Assembly: GCA_905210085.1 (NCBI GenBank)
Contig: CAJLVJ010000035.1
Span: 1 to 22,197, forward strand
Source: an uncultured Collinsella sp.
Lineage (GTDB): Bacteria; Actinomycetota; Coriobacteriia; Coriobacteriales; Coriobacteriaceae
Reading direction: 5' to 3'
DNA length: 22,197 bases
Shown here piece by piece: positions 6,957-14,966 of the stretch. Both the position numbers and the translations under genes were made by a program. Every line of letters begins with the position of its first letter. Position 1 is the stretch's first letter. Under the pieces are notes generated by a model that did no database searches, was not told the origin of the DNA, and saw only the letters and a program-made list of their open reading frames with translations.

Positions 6957-7070
6957 CGACCTAGCTGATTCCATCATACCCACTTGGGCAAATCATTGCT
7001 CGCAAGTCGCAATGTTTATTGCGGATAACCCCAAAAGAGTACCGCGGACAGGCCCAATAGCCGCTCGCTC

Positions 7071-8330
7071 CTATGCGGCCTGCTCTGCCGCCTGAGTCAT
7101 GCGGGACAGGCGAACCAGCAGCATAAAGCCAACGATCAGCAGCACGCCAATGGAAAGGACGCCCAGCGATGGGTTGCCGGTCAGCGAGGTGACGACCGAC
7201 ACCAGGAAAGTGCCCATGACGCTTGCATAACGACCAAAGATGTCAAAGAAGCCGTAGTACTCGTTGGACTTTTCCTTGGGGATAATGCGGCCAAAGTAGC
7301 TACGGCTGAGCGCTTGCACGCCGCCCTGGAACAGGCCGACCATAATGGCAAGCACCCAGAATTCGAAGGCGGTCTTTAGGAAGAATGCGGCGAACAGCAC
7401 AATGCCCATGTAGGCGGCGACGGCCACCAGGATCATGTTGAGCGTGCCCACGCGTCCGGCGAGCTTGCCGTAGATGATGGCAGACGGAAAGGCCACAAAC
7501 TGCGTAACGAGCAGCGCCAGCACCAGCTGGGTCGAGTCGATGCCTAAAGCCGAGCCGTAGCTGGTAGCCATGGAAATGACCGTGTGGACGCCATCGATAT
7601 AGAAGAAGAACGCGATCATGTAGACCAGCACGGTCTTGTTGTGGGCGATCTCGCGCATGGTGTGTCCGACCTCGGAGAACACACCGCCCACGATGTGGCC
7701 GATGGTGTCCTCGGGACCGCGCTCGCGACCGTACTTTTGCTTATAGGTGCGAATGAGCGGCAGGGTAAAGATGAGCCACCAGGCACCAGTGATGATAAAC
7801 GACAGACGCGTTGCCAGCATGGTGGGGACGCCAAGAGCGGGGCCACCCATGATGAGCGCCAGGCAGATGATGAACGGCACGGTGGAACCGATGTAGCCCC
7901 AGGCATAGCCCGAGCTGGACACGGCGTCCATGCGCTCGTCGGTGGTAATGTCGGGCAGCATGGCGTCGTAGAACGTCATAGAAGAGTTAAGGCCGATGGT
8001 GCACAGCACGTACACGGTCAAAAATGCCATGGCGGACATTGGGATAGCCTGCGCCAGGCAAAGAACCAGGCCCGTGAGGAAGAAGCCCAAGAAGAACTTA
8101 ATCTTGTTGCCGGCGTAATCGGCAAGCGCGCCCAGAATGGGCATGAGCATGGCAATGACCAGCGAGGCGATCGTCTGAGCGTTGCCCCAAGCGACCACCA
8201 GGTCTGCCGAGGAAGCACCAGTATTGATGGCGTTAAAGTAGATGGGCACCACCGAGGTATTGAGCAACACGAGGGCCGAATTGCCCACATCGTACATAAC
8301 CCAGTTACGCTCGAGCTTGGTGTATTTCAT
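7071..8330 (-). CDS. MFS transporter, UMF1/Atg22-like family
   Basis: A 419-residue integral membrane protein of about 12 helices. The N-terminus WVMYDVGNSA, the segment FYDAMLPDIT and the run VSSSGYAWGYIGS are marks of the UMF1 branch of the major facilitator superfamily, related to yeast vacuolar effluxer Atg22. QALSRSYFGRIIPKEKSNEYYGFF in the second half is also typical of it. Bacterial members have unknown substrates; amino-acid or metabolite efflux is a guess from the yeast protein. The start at 8330 has GAAGGGG eight bases upstream. The gene stands alone, with a terminator after it. Confidence 0.9.
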   Translation of the reverse strand: MKYTKLERNWVMYDVGNSALVLLNTSVVPIYFNAINTGASSADLVVAWGNAQTIASLVIAMLMPILGALADYAGNKIKFFLGFFLTGLVLCLAQAIPMSAMAFLTVYVLCTIGLNSSMTFYDAMLPDITTDERMDAVSSSGYAWGYIGSTVPFIICLALIMGGPALGVPTMLATRLSFIITGAWWLIFTLPLIRTYKQKYGRERGPEDTIGHIVGGVFSEVGHTMREIAHNKTVLVYMIAFFFYIDGVHTVISMATSYGSALGIDSTQLVLALLVTQFVAFPSAIIYGKLAGRVGTLNMILVAVAAYMGIVLFAAFFLKTAFEFWVLAIMVGLFQGGVQALSRSYFGRIIPKEKSNEYYGFFDIFGRYASVMGTFLVSVVTSLTGNPSLGVLSIGVLLIVGFMLLVRLSRMTQAAEQAA

Positions 8331-8431
8331 GGACAGGGCCCCTTCGTATTCGCCCGATATGCAGTTAGTTCATCGTACCCCAATTGCACAGAAGCGCTGG
8401 TAAGGATTCGGCAAAGGGGCACGCACGGGTC

Positions 8432-9376
8432 CTACTCCTCGCGGTCGAACTCCTCGTCGGCGTCGAGTACGCGGCCGCTATAGTTGATATGGCCGGTCAC
8501 GGCATCCATGTCACCGGTCTCGATAAAGCGGGCAACGGTGAGCTCGTAATCGGTCAGCGCGCGCTCAAAGACCTCGGGGAAGCTCTCGGTCGAGACCTCA
8601 TCGGTAAAGGGGTTCTTCCATGTCAGGTGGCCCAGGTTACCGGTGCGCTCGGGAAGCTCCGTCGTCACGCGATGAGCAAGGCCGTCGAGCAGCGAGTAGT
8701 CATGCACCAAGCCCTCAACCAGGGCAATCGCGCGCGTCTTTACCGAGCCGGCCGGCTCAATGGTGCGATAGAGCATCTGCATGTCCGAGACGGCGCCGGC
8801 GTACTCCCCCGCCGGGATGTCGATACCGTACACGCGCCCGGCGATGTAGCTCATCAGCACGCCGGCCACACGGTTGATGCGGTCGGTAGTGACGATCTCG
8901 CCCGCCGGCGGATAATCCTCGACCGTGGCCCCGTCACGTTTGAGCTGCAGCATCAGCACGTCCAGGTCGCTTTCGAGCACGGCGTGAACTTGACTGCCCG
9001 AAGCCTCGAGCTCGGGGTCGGACTCAACAATGCCAAACTGCTGCTCGTAGACAAAGGGGTGGGCATTGCGATCGAGCACATAATGCGACAGCAGGCCCAG
9101 CGCAAAGGCGCGACCCAGATTGGCATCGCGCGGCTGTAGGTGCGACACGCCGTCGCGCAGGCACGAGAACTGGCGCGACATGCGCGAGCGGTGCATGACC
9201 TGAGCAAGCGACATACAGTCGGAAATGCGCGGCGTGAGCATGTGGAAGAAAAACGGGTCGGGACCTTGGTTTCCCAGGATAAAGGCGATGCGCTCCTCGT
9301 CGGACGTAATAACGCCCTGCGGAAGACGGTCGATGCTTTCCTCGCCAAACAGATGATGCGTAATGAGCGCGGGCAT
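8432..9376 (-). CDS. Zinc-dependent phospholipase C-like protein
   Basis: A 314-residue all-helical protein of the zinc-dependent phospholipase C type. Candidate metal ligands are in the expected order: H7/H8 near the N-terminus, GPDPFFF (D40), SHYVLDRNAHPF (H98, D102, H106) and HAVLESDLD (H131, E135, D139). No signal peptide is seen, unlike the secreted clostridial and Bacillus enzymes, so it is probably cytosolic and may not act on host membranes. Actinobacterial and clostridial relatives are mostly uncharacterised. The start at 9376 has AAAGGA upstream; a start ten codons earlier would swallow this site. It ends with an acidic tail. Confidence 0.75.
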   Translation of the reverse strand: MPALITHHLFGEESIDRLPQGVITSDEERIAFILGNQGPDPFFFHMLTPRISDCMSLAQVMHRSRMSRQFSCLRDGVSHLQPRDANLGRAFALGLLSHYVLDRNAHPFVYEQQFGIVESDPELEASGSQVHAVLESDLDVLMLQLKRDGATVEDYPPAGEIVTTDRINRVAGVLMSYIAGRVYGIDIPAGEYAGAVSDMQMLYRTIEPAGSVKTRAIALVEGLVHDYSLLDGLAHRVTTELPERTGNLGHLTWKNPFTDEVSTESFPEVFERALTDYELTVARFIETGDMDAVTGHINYSGRVLDADEEFDREE

Positions 9377-9468
9377 AATGATCCTTTCGATTTCATTCGA
9401 TGTCACCCATTATGCCCACCGCACGGTCACGCCAAACCTGCGGCGGTAAACGATGATATGCAGACTGC

Positions 9469-10203
9469 CTACGCAAGTCCCAAGTGCGCCTTGACCTCGG
9501 CTGCGCGACGACGGGACACAGGCACCGTCGAGGTTACGCGATCGAGCCTGAGCTCCATAAGACCCGTGGAACCGATCTCGACATTATGCACGTCTTCCAA
9601 ATTGACCAGATAACTGCGGTGGACACGGATAAAGCCCTCGGAGGCCAGGCGCCGCTCGAGCGAGGAAATCGACTCATTGACCAGGTATGTTCCCTCGGCG
9701 CAGACGGCGTTGCAAAAATCGGCGCGCGCCTCAAAGTAGCAGACATCCGCCACGGGAATGAACACCCTTTTGCCCCCACGATCCGCCGTCAGGCGCAAAG
9801 GTTGGCGCGGAGCATGGACGACACGGCGAGCGCCCAGGGCGGTCTCGATCTTGTCGAGTGCCTTTGACAAGCGGGCATCCTCGACCGGTTTGACGATGTA
9901 ATCGACAGCATCGAGGTTATAGGCATCAGCCGCATACTCGGCAAATGCCGTCACAAACACCACGACTGGCGGCGTCTTTAGGTTCTGCAGCGTCTCGGCA
10001 AGCTCAATTCCCGAGCGACCGGGCATGGTAATGTCTAAAAACAGCACGTCGGGCTTGTTCGACAGAATCGACTCCACGGCTTCGGTGACATTGCCCGCTT
10101 CGGCAATCTGTCCCACACGCGTATCCTTTTCCAACAGATAGCGTAGCTCAGCCCTAATGGGAGGCTCGTCATCAACCACCAAGATGTTCCAGCCTTCGGA
10201 CAT
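9469..10203 (-). CDS. LytTR-family response regulator (system 2)
   Basis: A 244-residue regulator with receiver domain (DD at 11-12, D57 in FLDIT, K105 in VKPVED) and C-terminal LytTR domain (about 145-240) containing FIRVHRSYLVNL and VPVSRRRA. It has the same build as the regulator at 3583-4299 and strong similarity in the receiver. The ATG at 10203 has AGAGGGGAA upstream. Its kinase gene ends 38 bases before the start, so the two form one operon. No terminator is evident directly after it. Confidence 0.93.
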   Translation of the reverse strand: MSEGWNILVVDDEPPIRAELRYLLEKDTRVGQIAEAGNVTEAVESILSNKPDVLFLDITMPGRSGIELAETLQNLKTPPVVVFVTAFAEYAADAYNLDAVDYIVKPVEDARLSKALDKIETALGARRVVHAPRQPLRLTADRGGKRVFIPVADVCYFEARADFCNAVCAEGTYLVNESISSLERRLASEGFIRVHRSYLVNLEDVHNVEIGSTGLMELRLDRVTSTVPVSRRRAAEVKAHLGLA

Positions 10204-10241
10204 ATGCGCTTCCCCTCTTTTTCTCTCAATCCAACCGCGTG

Positions 10242-11627
10242 CTACACCGTTAGCGGCGCCGGCTCATGCGGCTCGCCGTTCAACTCAACGATGACCTGTG
10301 TCCCCACGCCCTCCTGGGACTTCACGCGCATGCCAGAATCTTCTCCGTAAAAGAAATGGATGCGCTGAAGCACATTGAAGAGCGCCAGACCGCAACCTCG
10401 CTTGATGGAGCCGTCGGCGGTAATGCTCTCGGGCTCCTCTCGGCGATGCTGCTCAAACAGATGCGCGCAGACTTCTTCGTTCATACCGATGCCGTCATCT
10501 TCGACGATGATCTCCAAGCCGTCATCGGTCTCAAAAGCCCTAACACGAATAGAAAGCGGCTCGGTCTCGCGCTGCGCATGCTTGATGCAGTTTTCGAGCA
10601 GCGGCTGCAAGATAAACGGCGGCACCAGGCTGTCGCGCACCTCAAAGTCGATGTCGACCGAAACGCGCAGACGGCCGTCGCCATACCGGGCCTGCATAAG
10701 ATTGATATAACGGGTGCCCTGTTCCACCTCGTGCTCGAGCGTGGTGAGCGTATCGGAATCAGAAAGCGTCTGACGATAGTAGTTGGAAAAGTCGATCAGC
10801 AGCGATCGCGCCTTGTCGGGCTCGGTTCGAACGAGCGACACAATCGTGCTAATGGTATTGAATAGAAAATGCGGGTCGACCTGCGACTGCAGGGCGCGTA
10901 GCTCAACGCGAGCTGTGAGCTCGTCCTGGCGCTCGAGCTCAAAGCTGGCGAGCTGCGTGGAAATGAGATCGGCAAAACCCGAAGCAAGGGCCGTCTGGCG
11001 CATATCGATGCTGCTCAGGCGGGGGTAATACAGCTCGAGTGTGCCCACACAATGCCCGCGCACGGTAAGCGGCGCGACAATGCCGGCGCGCAGGCGGGGA
11101 AAATAGCCGCCCGTCTCATTGGAGGCGTCGCGCGAAAACACACTCTGTTCGCCGGACTCGATCACGTTGAGCGTGGTCTTGAGCACGACCGGGGTGCCGG
11201 CAGGGCACTTTGCCGAGTCCTCGCCCCAGCTTGCCAACACCTGTTTGCCATCGGTAAAGCAGATGGCGGAGGCGATGGTCTCGGATAGGATAATTTTAGA
11301 GGCACCCAGGGCCGCTTCGGGCGTAAGGCCGCGCGACGTGTAGGCGAATATTTTTGATGCGATGGCGAGCGTACGGTCGGTTGCGCTCGATGTGAGGTCG
11401 TCGGGGACCACAAAGACATACGAGAAAAAGAAGCACAGCATGACCAGGCCGGCAATAACGACAACGCCCGGAACGGGATTGGGATTATCGGTTAAATCCC
11501 AGATAAGCAGCAGAATAAGCGCCGGAACGACAACACCGAGCAGGATGGCCTGGACCACATGCTGGGCCGTACGAAAGACCTTGGTAGAGTTGTAACTCTT
11601 GCCCAGAATCAGCCTGTTTAAATCCAC
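10242..11627 (-). CDS. LytS-like membrane sensor histidine kinase (system 2)
   Basis: A kinase of about 461 residues, partner of the regulator immediately downstream. It has two membrane helices (about 25-45 and 55-75), a GAF-like region (about 85-225), a LytS-type phospho-acceptor segment and a HATPase domain with QPLLENCIKHA and EDDGIGMN. The acceptor motif reads QVDPHFLFNT; the residue before PHF is Asp where Asn (INPHFLFN) is usual and is present in system 1. The start is ambiguous. An ATG at 11633 directly abuts the AAAAGGGG ribosome site, too close to be used easily, whereas a GTG two codons later (11627) lies at normal spacing, so I prefer GTG. A terminator lies 34 bases upstream. Confidence 0.9.
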   Translation of the reverse strand: MDLNRLILGKSYNSTKVFRTAQHVVQAILLGVVVPALILLLIWDLTDNPNPVPGVVVIAGLVMLCFFFSYVFVVPDDLTSSATDRTLAIASKIFAYTSRGLTPEAALGASKIILSETIASAICFTDGKQVLASWGEDSAKCPAGTPVVLKTTLNVIESGEQSVFSRDASNETGGYFPRLRAGIVAPLTVRGHCVGTLELYYPRLSSIDMRQTALASGFADLISTQLASFELERQDELTARVELRALQSQVDPHFLFNTISTIVSLVRTEPDKARSLLIDFSNYYRQTLSDSDTLTTLEHEVEQGTRYINLMQARYGDGRLRVSVDIDFEVRDSLVPPFILQPLLENCIKHAQRETEPLSIRVRAFETDDGLEIIVEDDGIGMNEEVCAHLFEQHRREEPESITADGSIKRGCGLALFNVLQRIHFFYGEDSGMRVKSQEGVGTQVIVELNGEPHEPAPLTV

Positions 11628-11660
11628 CGTCATCCCCTTTTATCTACCACACCCATAGCA

Positions 11661-11686
11661 ATAAAGAGGGCCGCAAGCGACCCTCT
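11661..11686 (-). terminator. Terminator of the amidohydrolase/permease unit
   Basis: On the minus strand AGAGGGTCGC pairs with GCGGCCCTCT (one T-G) around a two-base loop, followed by TTATTG. It lies about 58 bases beyond the amidohydrolase stop. Confidence 0.75.
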
Positions 11687-11688
11687 CC

Positions 11689-11703
11689 ATTGCATTATGC
11701 AAT
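11689..11703. promoter_or_regulatory. 15-bp palindrome ATTGCAT-T-ATGCAAT
   Basis: A perfect 7-1-7 palindrome between the amidohydrolase stop and the terminator, about 60 bases upstream of the second LytS-like kinase. It could be an operator for the kinase operon, whose promoter must lie in or near this gap. On the minus strand it contains CATAAT, a possible -10 element with no clear -35. Confidence 0.3.
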
Positions 11704-11744
11704 CAAAAACTGTGTTTTACATCCAGTCATCGACAAACGGTATC

Positions 11745-13022
11745 TTAGGCGCTGTATTTGTTGGCCTCGCCAAAGGTGCCAGCCTCGACGATCCAGCCGT
11801 CCTTCATGATGACATCCATGTTGTCGGTGTTGAGCACATGGATGTCGGCGGCGACGTCACCGTTGACGACCAGCAGGTCGGCGCACTTGCCGGCCTCGAT
11901 GGAACCGGTCTCGTCCTCGATGTGGCACATCTTGGCGCCGTTGAGGGTGGCGCAGGTGATGGTCTCGACCGGGGTGAAGCCGATCTTGTCGACGAACTCG
12001 TACATCTCCTCGATGGAGCAGGTGCCGTACGGGGTAACGAAGGAGAAGGAGTCGGAGCCGATCGTCATGACGACGCCACGCTTCTTGGCCTCGCGCAGGC
12101 AGTCGTAGTTGCGCTGCAGCTCCTTCTCGACCAGGGTGCCCTCGTACTTGTCGTGCAGCTCGGGGACGTAGACGGGCGGATAGGTGGCGTACCAGGTGGG
12201 CAGGAAGGCGATCGTCGGGGTGAAGAAGGTGCCCTGCTCGGCCATGAGGTCCATGGTGCGCTCATCGATATCGAAGCCGTGAATCAGCTGCTCGCAGCCA
12301 AAGCGGACGGAATCGTAGGCAGCGGCGTGGTTGTTGTAGCAGTGGCTCCACACGGGGATACCGACCATCTTTGCCTCTTCGACCACGGCCTGGATCTCCT
12401 CGGAGCAATAGTGCTGATCGCGACCGGAGTCCCAGCGCCAGATGCCGCCACCGGTAGCCCAGATCTTGATGGCATCGGGGTTCTCGCGCAGGCGACGACG
12501 GACGGCCTTGCGCAAATCCCAAGGACCGTCGACCTGGTCGCCCCAGGGATGGGATTCCTTGTTGAGCTCCTGGGTGCAGTGGTGGGAGTCACCGTGGCCG
12601 GCAACGCGGCAGAAGCCGAGGCCAGTGGCCAGAACGCGCGGGCCCTTGAAGACGCCTTTGTCGATGCAGTCACGGATCTGGATACCAAAGCGGCCGATCT
12701 CGCAGACGGTGGTGAGGCCGTGGGTGAGGCAGTCATAGGCCTGCTTGACGGCGACGGCCTGCTTCTCGAGGAGCGGCTGCATGACCCAGTCGGTGTCATC
12801 GTCAGTCAAGTTGCCCGAGAAGTGCAGGTGGGTGTCGATCAGGCCGGGAAGGACAGTCTTGTCGGCGGCGTCGATAACCTCAACGCCCTCGGGAAGGTCC
12901 TGCATGACACCGGCATACTCGATCTTGCCGTTATCGTCGACGAGAACGAGGGAGTTCTCGACCGGCTCGGCACCGGTGCCGTCGATGAGCTTGCCGCCAA
13001 CGATTGCATACTTAGTGGACAT
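11745..13022 (-). CDS. Metal-dependent amidohydrolase (prolidase/imidazolonepropionase-like)
   Basis: A 425-residue amidohydrolase-superfamily enzyme, cytosolic, with the binuclear-centre ligands visible: DTHLHF (H65, H67), AIKIWATGGG (K186, the position of the carboxylated lysine), H227, H248 and D324 in IGSDSF. A short beta domain is formed by the two ends (KLIDGTGAEP and ADLLVVNGD). This group includes Xaa-Pro dipeptidases and N-acyl-amino-acid hydrolases; the exact substrate cannot be told. An unusual Trp/His-rich segment lies after the lysine (GGIWRWDSGRDQHY), and HGDSHH lies before it. The start has AAGGAGG five bases upstream. It follows an APC amino-acid permease on the same strand, 131 bases downstream, suggesting uptake and hydrolysis of the same compound. 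Confidence 0.87.
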   Translation of the reverse strand: MSTKYAIVGGKLIDGTGAEPVENSLVLVDDNGKIEYAGVMQDLPEGVEVIDAADKTVLPGLIDTHLHFSGNLTDDDTDWVMQPLLEKQAVAVKQAYDCLTHGLTTVCEIGRFGIQIRDCIDKGVFKGPRVLATGLGFCRVAGHGDSHHCTQELNKESHPWGDQVDGPWDLRKAVRRRLRENPDAIKIWATGGGIWRWDSGRDQHYCSEEIQAVVEEAKMVGIPVWSHCYNNHAAAYDSVRFGCEQLIHGFDIDERTMDLMAEQGTFFTPTIAFLPTWYATYPPVYVPELHDKYEGTLVEKELQRNYDCLREAKKRGVVMTIGSDSFSFVTPYGTCSIEEMYEFVDKIGFTPVETITCATLNGAKMCHIEDETGSIEAGKCADLLVVNGDVAADIHVLNTDNMDVIMKDGWIVEAGTFGEANKYSA

Positions 13023-13032
13023 GGTTCCTCCT

Positions 13033-13076
13033 TATGGATCCATATAGTGGGCGAGGCCGTGTTGGGTTAAGGCCTC
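13033..13076 (-). promoter_or_regulatory. Palindrome and hairpin in the amidohydrolase leader
   Basis: TATGGATCCATA (13033-13044) is a perfect 12-bp palindrome just upstream of the ribosome site. GAGGCC (13053-13058) pairs with GGCCTC (13071-13076) around 12 bases. They could form leader structure or an operator. No T-run follows. Confidence 0.3.
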
Positions 13077-13104
13077 ACAAAGCTACCCAAGTGGCGCCGG
13101 GTTC

Positions 13105-13133
13105 GGTGCGCGGGAGAGAGGATTCCGCGCACC
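13105..13133 (-). other. Hairpin between permease and amidohydrolase genes
   Basis: GGTGCGCGG (13105-13113) pairs with CCGCGCACC (13125-13133); flanking bases extend the stem imperfectly. It lies 21 bases beyond the permease stop with no T-run, so it more likely protects or separates the two parts of one message than ends transcription. Confidence 0.45.
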
Positions 13134-13153
13134 CGATCCGCCCCGGCTAGGCG

Positions 13154-14605
13154 TTACTTTTTGCGGAAATTGGTGAAAGCCATGAGGGCCAGGCCAATAG
13201 CCAACCAGCCGATCACGATGCTCCACTCCACCATGTTGAGGGAGGCGGGAGAGAACGGGATCACGAGCAGGCCAATGATGGTGCCGCAGGCAACGATAGC
13301 GAGGCTGATGCCAAACTTGCCGCCGGGCACCTCGTAGGGACGAGGCAGGTCGGGCTCGGTGAAGCGCATGCGCAGGCAAGCGAGGGCGACCATGCCGCAG
13401 GAGAAGATGAAGGCGAGAGCCGACACGTTGGTCAGAGGGATGAGCATGTTCTTGCCCAGGAACGGACCGACGACGGTGATGACGCCCAGAACGACGCAGG
13501 CGAGCTTGGGAGCGCCGGACTTGGGATCGACCTCGGCGAACTTCTCGGGCAGCTGACCCTTTCGGCCCATGGCGAGCATGATGCGGCTCGTGGCGCCGTA
13601 GAAGGAGTTCATCGGGCCCATGGGTCCAAGCGTGGCGATGACGAGCATGGCCAGGTACAGGAGCATGTTGATGCCCTTGAGGCAGGCAAGCGCGGGAACC
13701 GGGCTCTTAACGAACTCATGCCAGTCGAGGATGGTGCCGAACGAGTAGATGCAGACCATGTAGAAGCCGCCTGCGGCCAGCAGGGCCAGGGAGATGATCT
13801 TGCCGAACTTGTTCCAGTTGAGGCCCTCGGCCGCTTCCTCAGCCTGCTGAGGAATGGTGTCGAAACCGGCGTAGAAGAACGGGGTCAGAACCAGGACCGA
13901 AACGATGCCTGCGAACAGGCTGGTGCCCTCGGTAGCAGGCTTGCCGCCGCCAGCACCGGTGACCTGGGAGAACACGGGCATGGCGTTGTCCGGCGAGCCG
14001 GTGAACAGCGAGACGCCCATGGCGAGCAGCATGCCGCAGAGCAGGGCCTTGGTCAGGAAGGCCTGCAGCTTGGCGGCCGAGCTGGCACCGCGGAAGTTGA
14101 GGAAGATGACGTAGGTTGCAAAGCCGAGCGCGATCAGCGTCGGGAACAGGTAAACGTCGGCGCCCAGGATGGTATAGAGCTTGACGGCACGCAGCCACTC
14201 AAGACCGGGCAGGCTGCCGAACATCTCGGACACGAGGGTCGAGATAGCGATTGCCTCCCACGGGCACAGGATGCCGTTGCCCAGGGCCAGGAGCCAACCG
14301 GTGATATAGCTCAGCGTACGGCCAAAGCTACGATCGACATACTCGACGATGCCGCCCGAGATGGGGATAGCAGCCGTGAGCTCACCGAAAACAGCTCCGA
14401 CGGGCACGAGAAAGATTGCACCCAAGAGGAATGCGATCATAGCGGGAACGGGACCGCCGCCCACGACCATCCAGTCGCCGACCTGCAGAACCCAGCCAGT
14501 TCCGATGATGGCACCGAAACCGATGGTGAAGAAGTTCCAGAGCGAAAGCGTTTTCTTCATGCCGCCGTTACCTTCGACTGCAACTTCTGCGTTCTTGTCC
14601 GCCAT
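13154..14605 (-). CDS. APC-family amino-acid permease
   Basis: A 483-residue integral membrane transporter of the amino acid-polyamine-organocation superfamily, with about 12-13 helices. The first helix carries the family motif GFGAIIGTGW, and PISGGIVEYVDRSFG (the usual G-G-xY-Y region) follows. A further conserved run is FFYAGFDTIPQQAEEA. The protein ends in a short basic tail, FRKK. The start at 14605 is preceded by a strong AAAGGAGGGG. Substrate is not evident; the amidohydrolase gene downstream suggests a dipeptide or amino-acid derivative. Upstream lies a 361-base intergenic region rich in hairpins, two of which would lie in this gene's leader. Confidence 0.9.
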   Translation of the reverse strand: MADKNAEVAVEGNGGMKKTLSLWNFFTIGFGAIIGTGWVLQVGDWMVVGGGPVPAMIAFLLGAIFLVPVGAVFGELTAAIPISGGIVEYVDRSFGRTLSYITGWLLALGNGILCPWEAIAISTLVSEMFGSLPGLEWLRAVKLYTILGADVYLFPTLIALGFATYVIFLNFRGASSAAKLQAFLTKALLCGMLLAMGVSLFTGSPDNAMPVFSQVTGAGGGKPATEGTSLFAGIVSVLVLTPFFYAGFDTIPQQAEEAAEGLNWNKFGKIISLALLAAGGFYMVCIYSFGTILDWHEFVKSPVPALACLKGINMLLYLAMLVIATLGPMGPMNSFYGATSRIMLAMGRKGQLPEKFAEVDPKSGAPKLACVVLGVITVVGPFLGKNMLIPLTNVSALAFIFSCGMVALACLRMRFTEPDLPRPYEVPGGKFGISLAIVACGTIIGLLVIPFSPASLNMVEWSIVIGWLAIGLALMAFTNFRKK

Positions 14606-14966
14606 TGTTCCCCTCCTTTCCTTATTGACGCCTCTTTGGCGTCACCCCTTGCGCGGTCTGTTTTGCCGCGCGCTTTTATTTCATGGCTTTAAGATACGGC
14701 CTTGGCACAGCAGCGCCGCTTGTGGCTCGACCGAAGGCAGAACTGCAAAACGAGCGGCGCCGTTTTTGGGACGAACGGCACGGTTTGCCGCTCATTGTTG
14801 TCGCCCGTCCGACGGGCGTACGCTCATCGGACGCATATAGAGATGTTTTTGAGGCCGTGTGTTTTGCGCCTTTCGTACCGTTTACCGAGCTTTTGACGCG
14901 CGGACCCATTTGTTGCACATCTTTTTTGTAGGATAGATAGGTTATACATGAGACAAGGCGGTACGA
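14606..14966. promoter_or_regulatory. Divergent, highly structured intergenic region
   Basis: This 361-base gap separates the divergent permease and C39 peptidase genes and holds no credible gene. Near the permease are hairpins GACGCC/GGCGTC (14627-14643) and GCGCGG/CCGCGC (14651-14671), the latter followed by CTTTTATTT on the plus strand. A nested hairpin lies at 14752-14793 (GAGCGGC/GCCGCTC outside, GCCGTT/AACGGC inside), followed on the minus strand by GTTTTGC. CGCCCGTC/GACGGGCG (14802-14818) is an almost perfect palindrome that competes with a CGTCCGA/TCGGACG pairing (14808-14833). A possible -10 for the peptidase, TATACA, is at 14943. No known riboswitch or T-box consensus was recognised. 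Confidence 0.5.

Noticed and set aside
11697..13070. Plus-strand 457-codon open frame over the amidohydrolase
   Set aside because: Exact antisense of a gene with all metal-binding motifs; the Val/Gly/Asp-rich product is a reverse-complement artefact.
14606..14966. T-box leader before the APC permease
   Set aside because: No AGGGTGGNACCGCG-type antiterminator sequence or specifier-loop layout was found on the minus strand.
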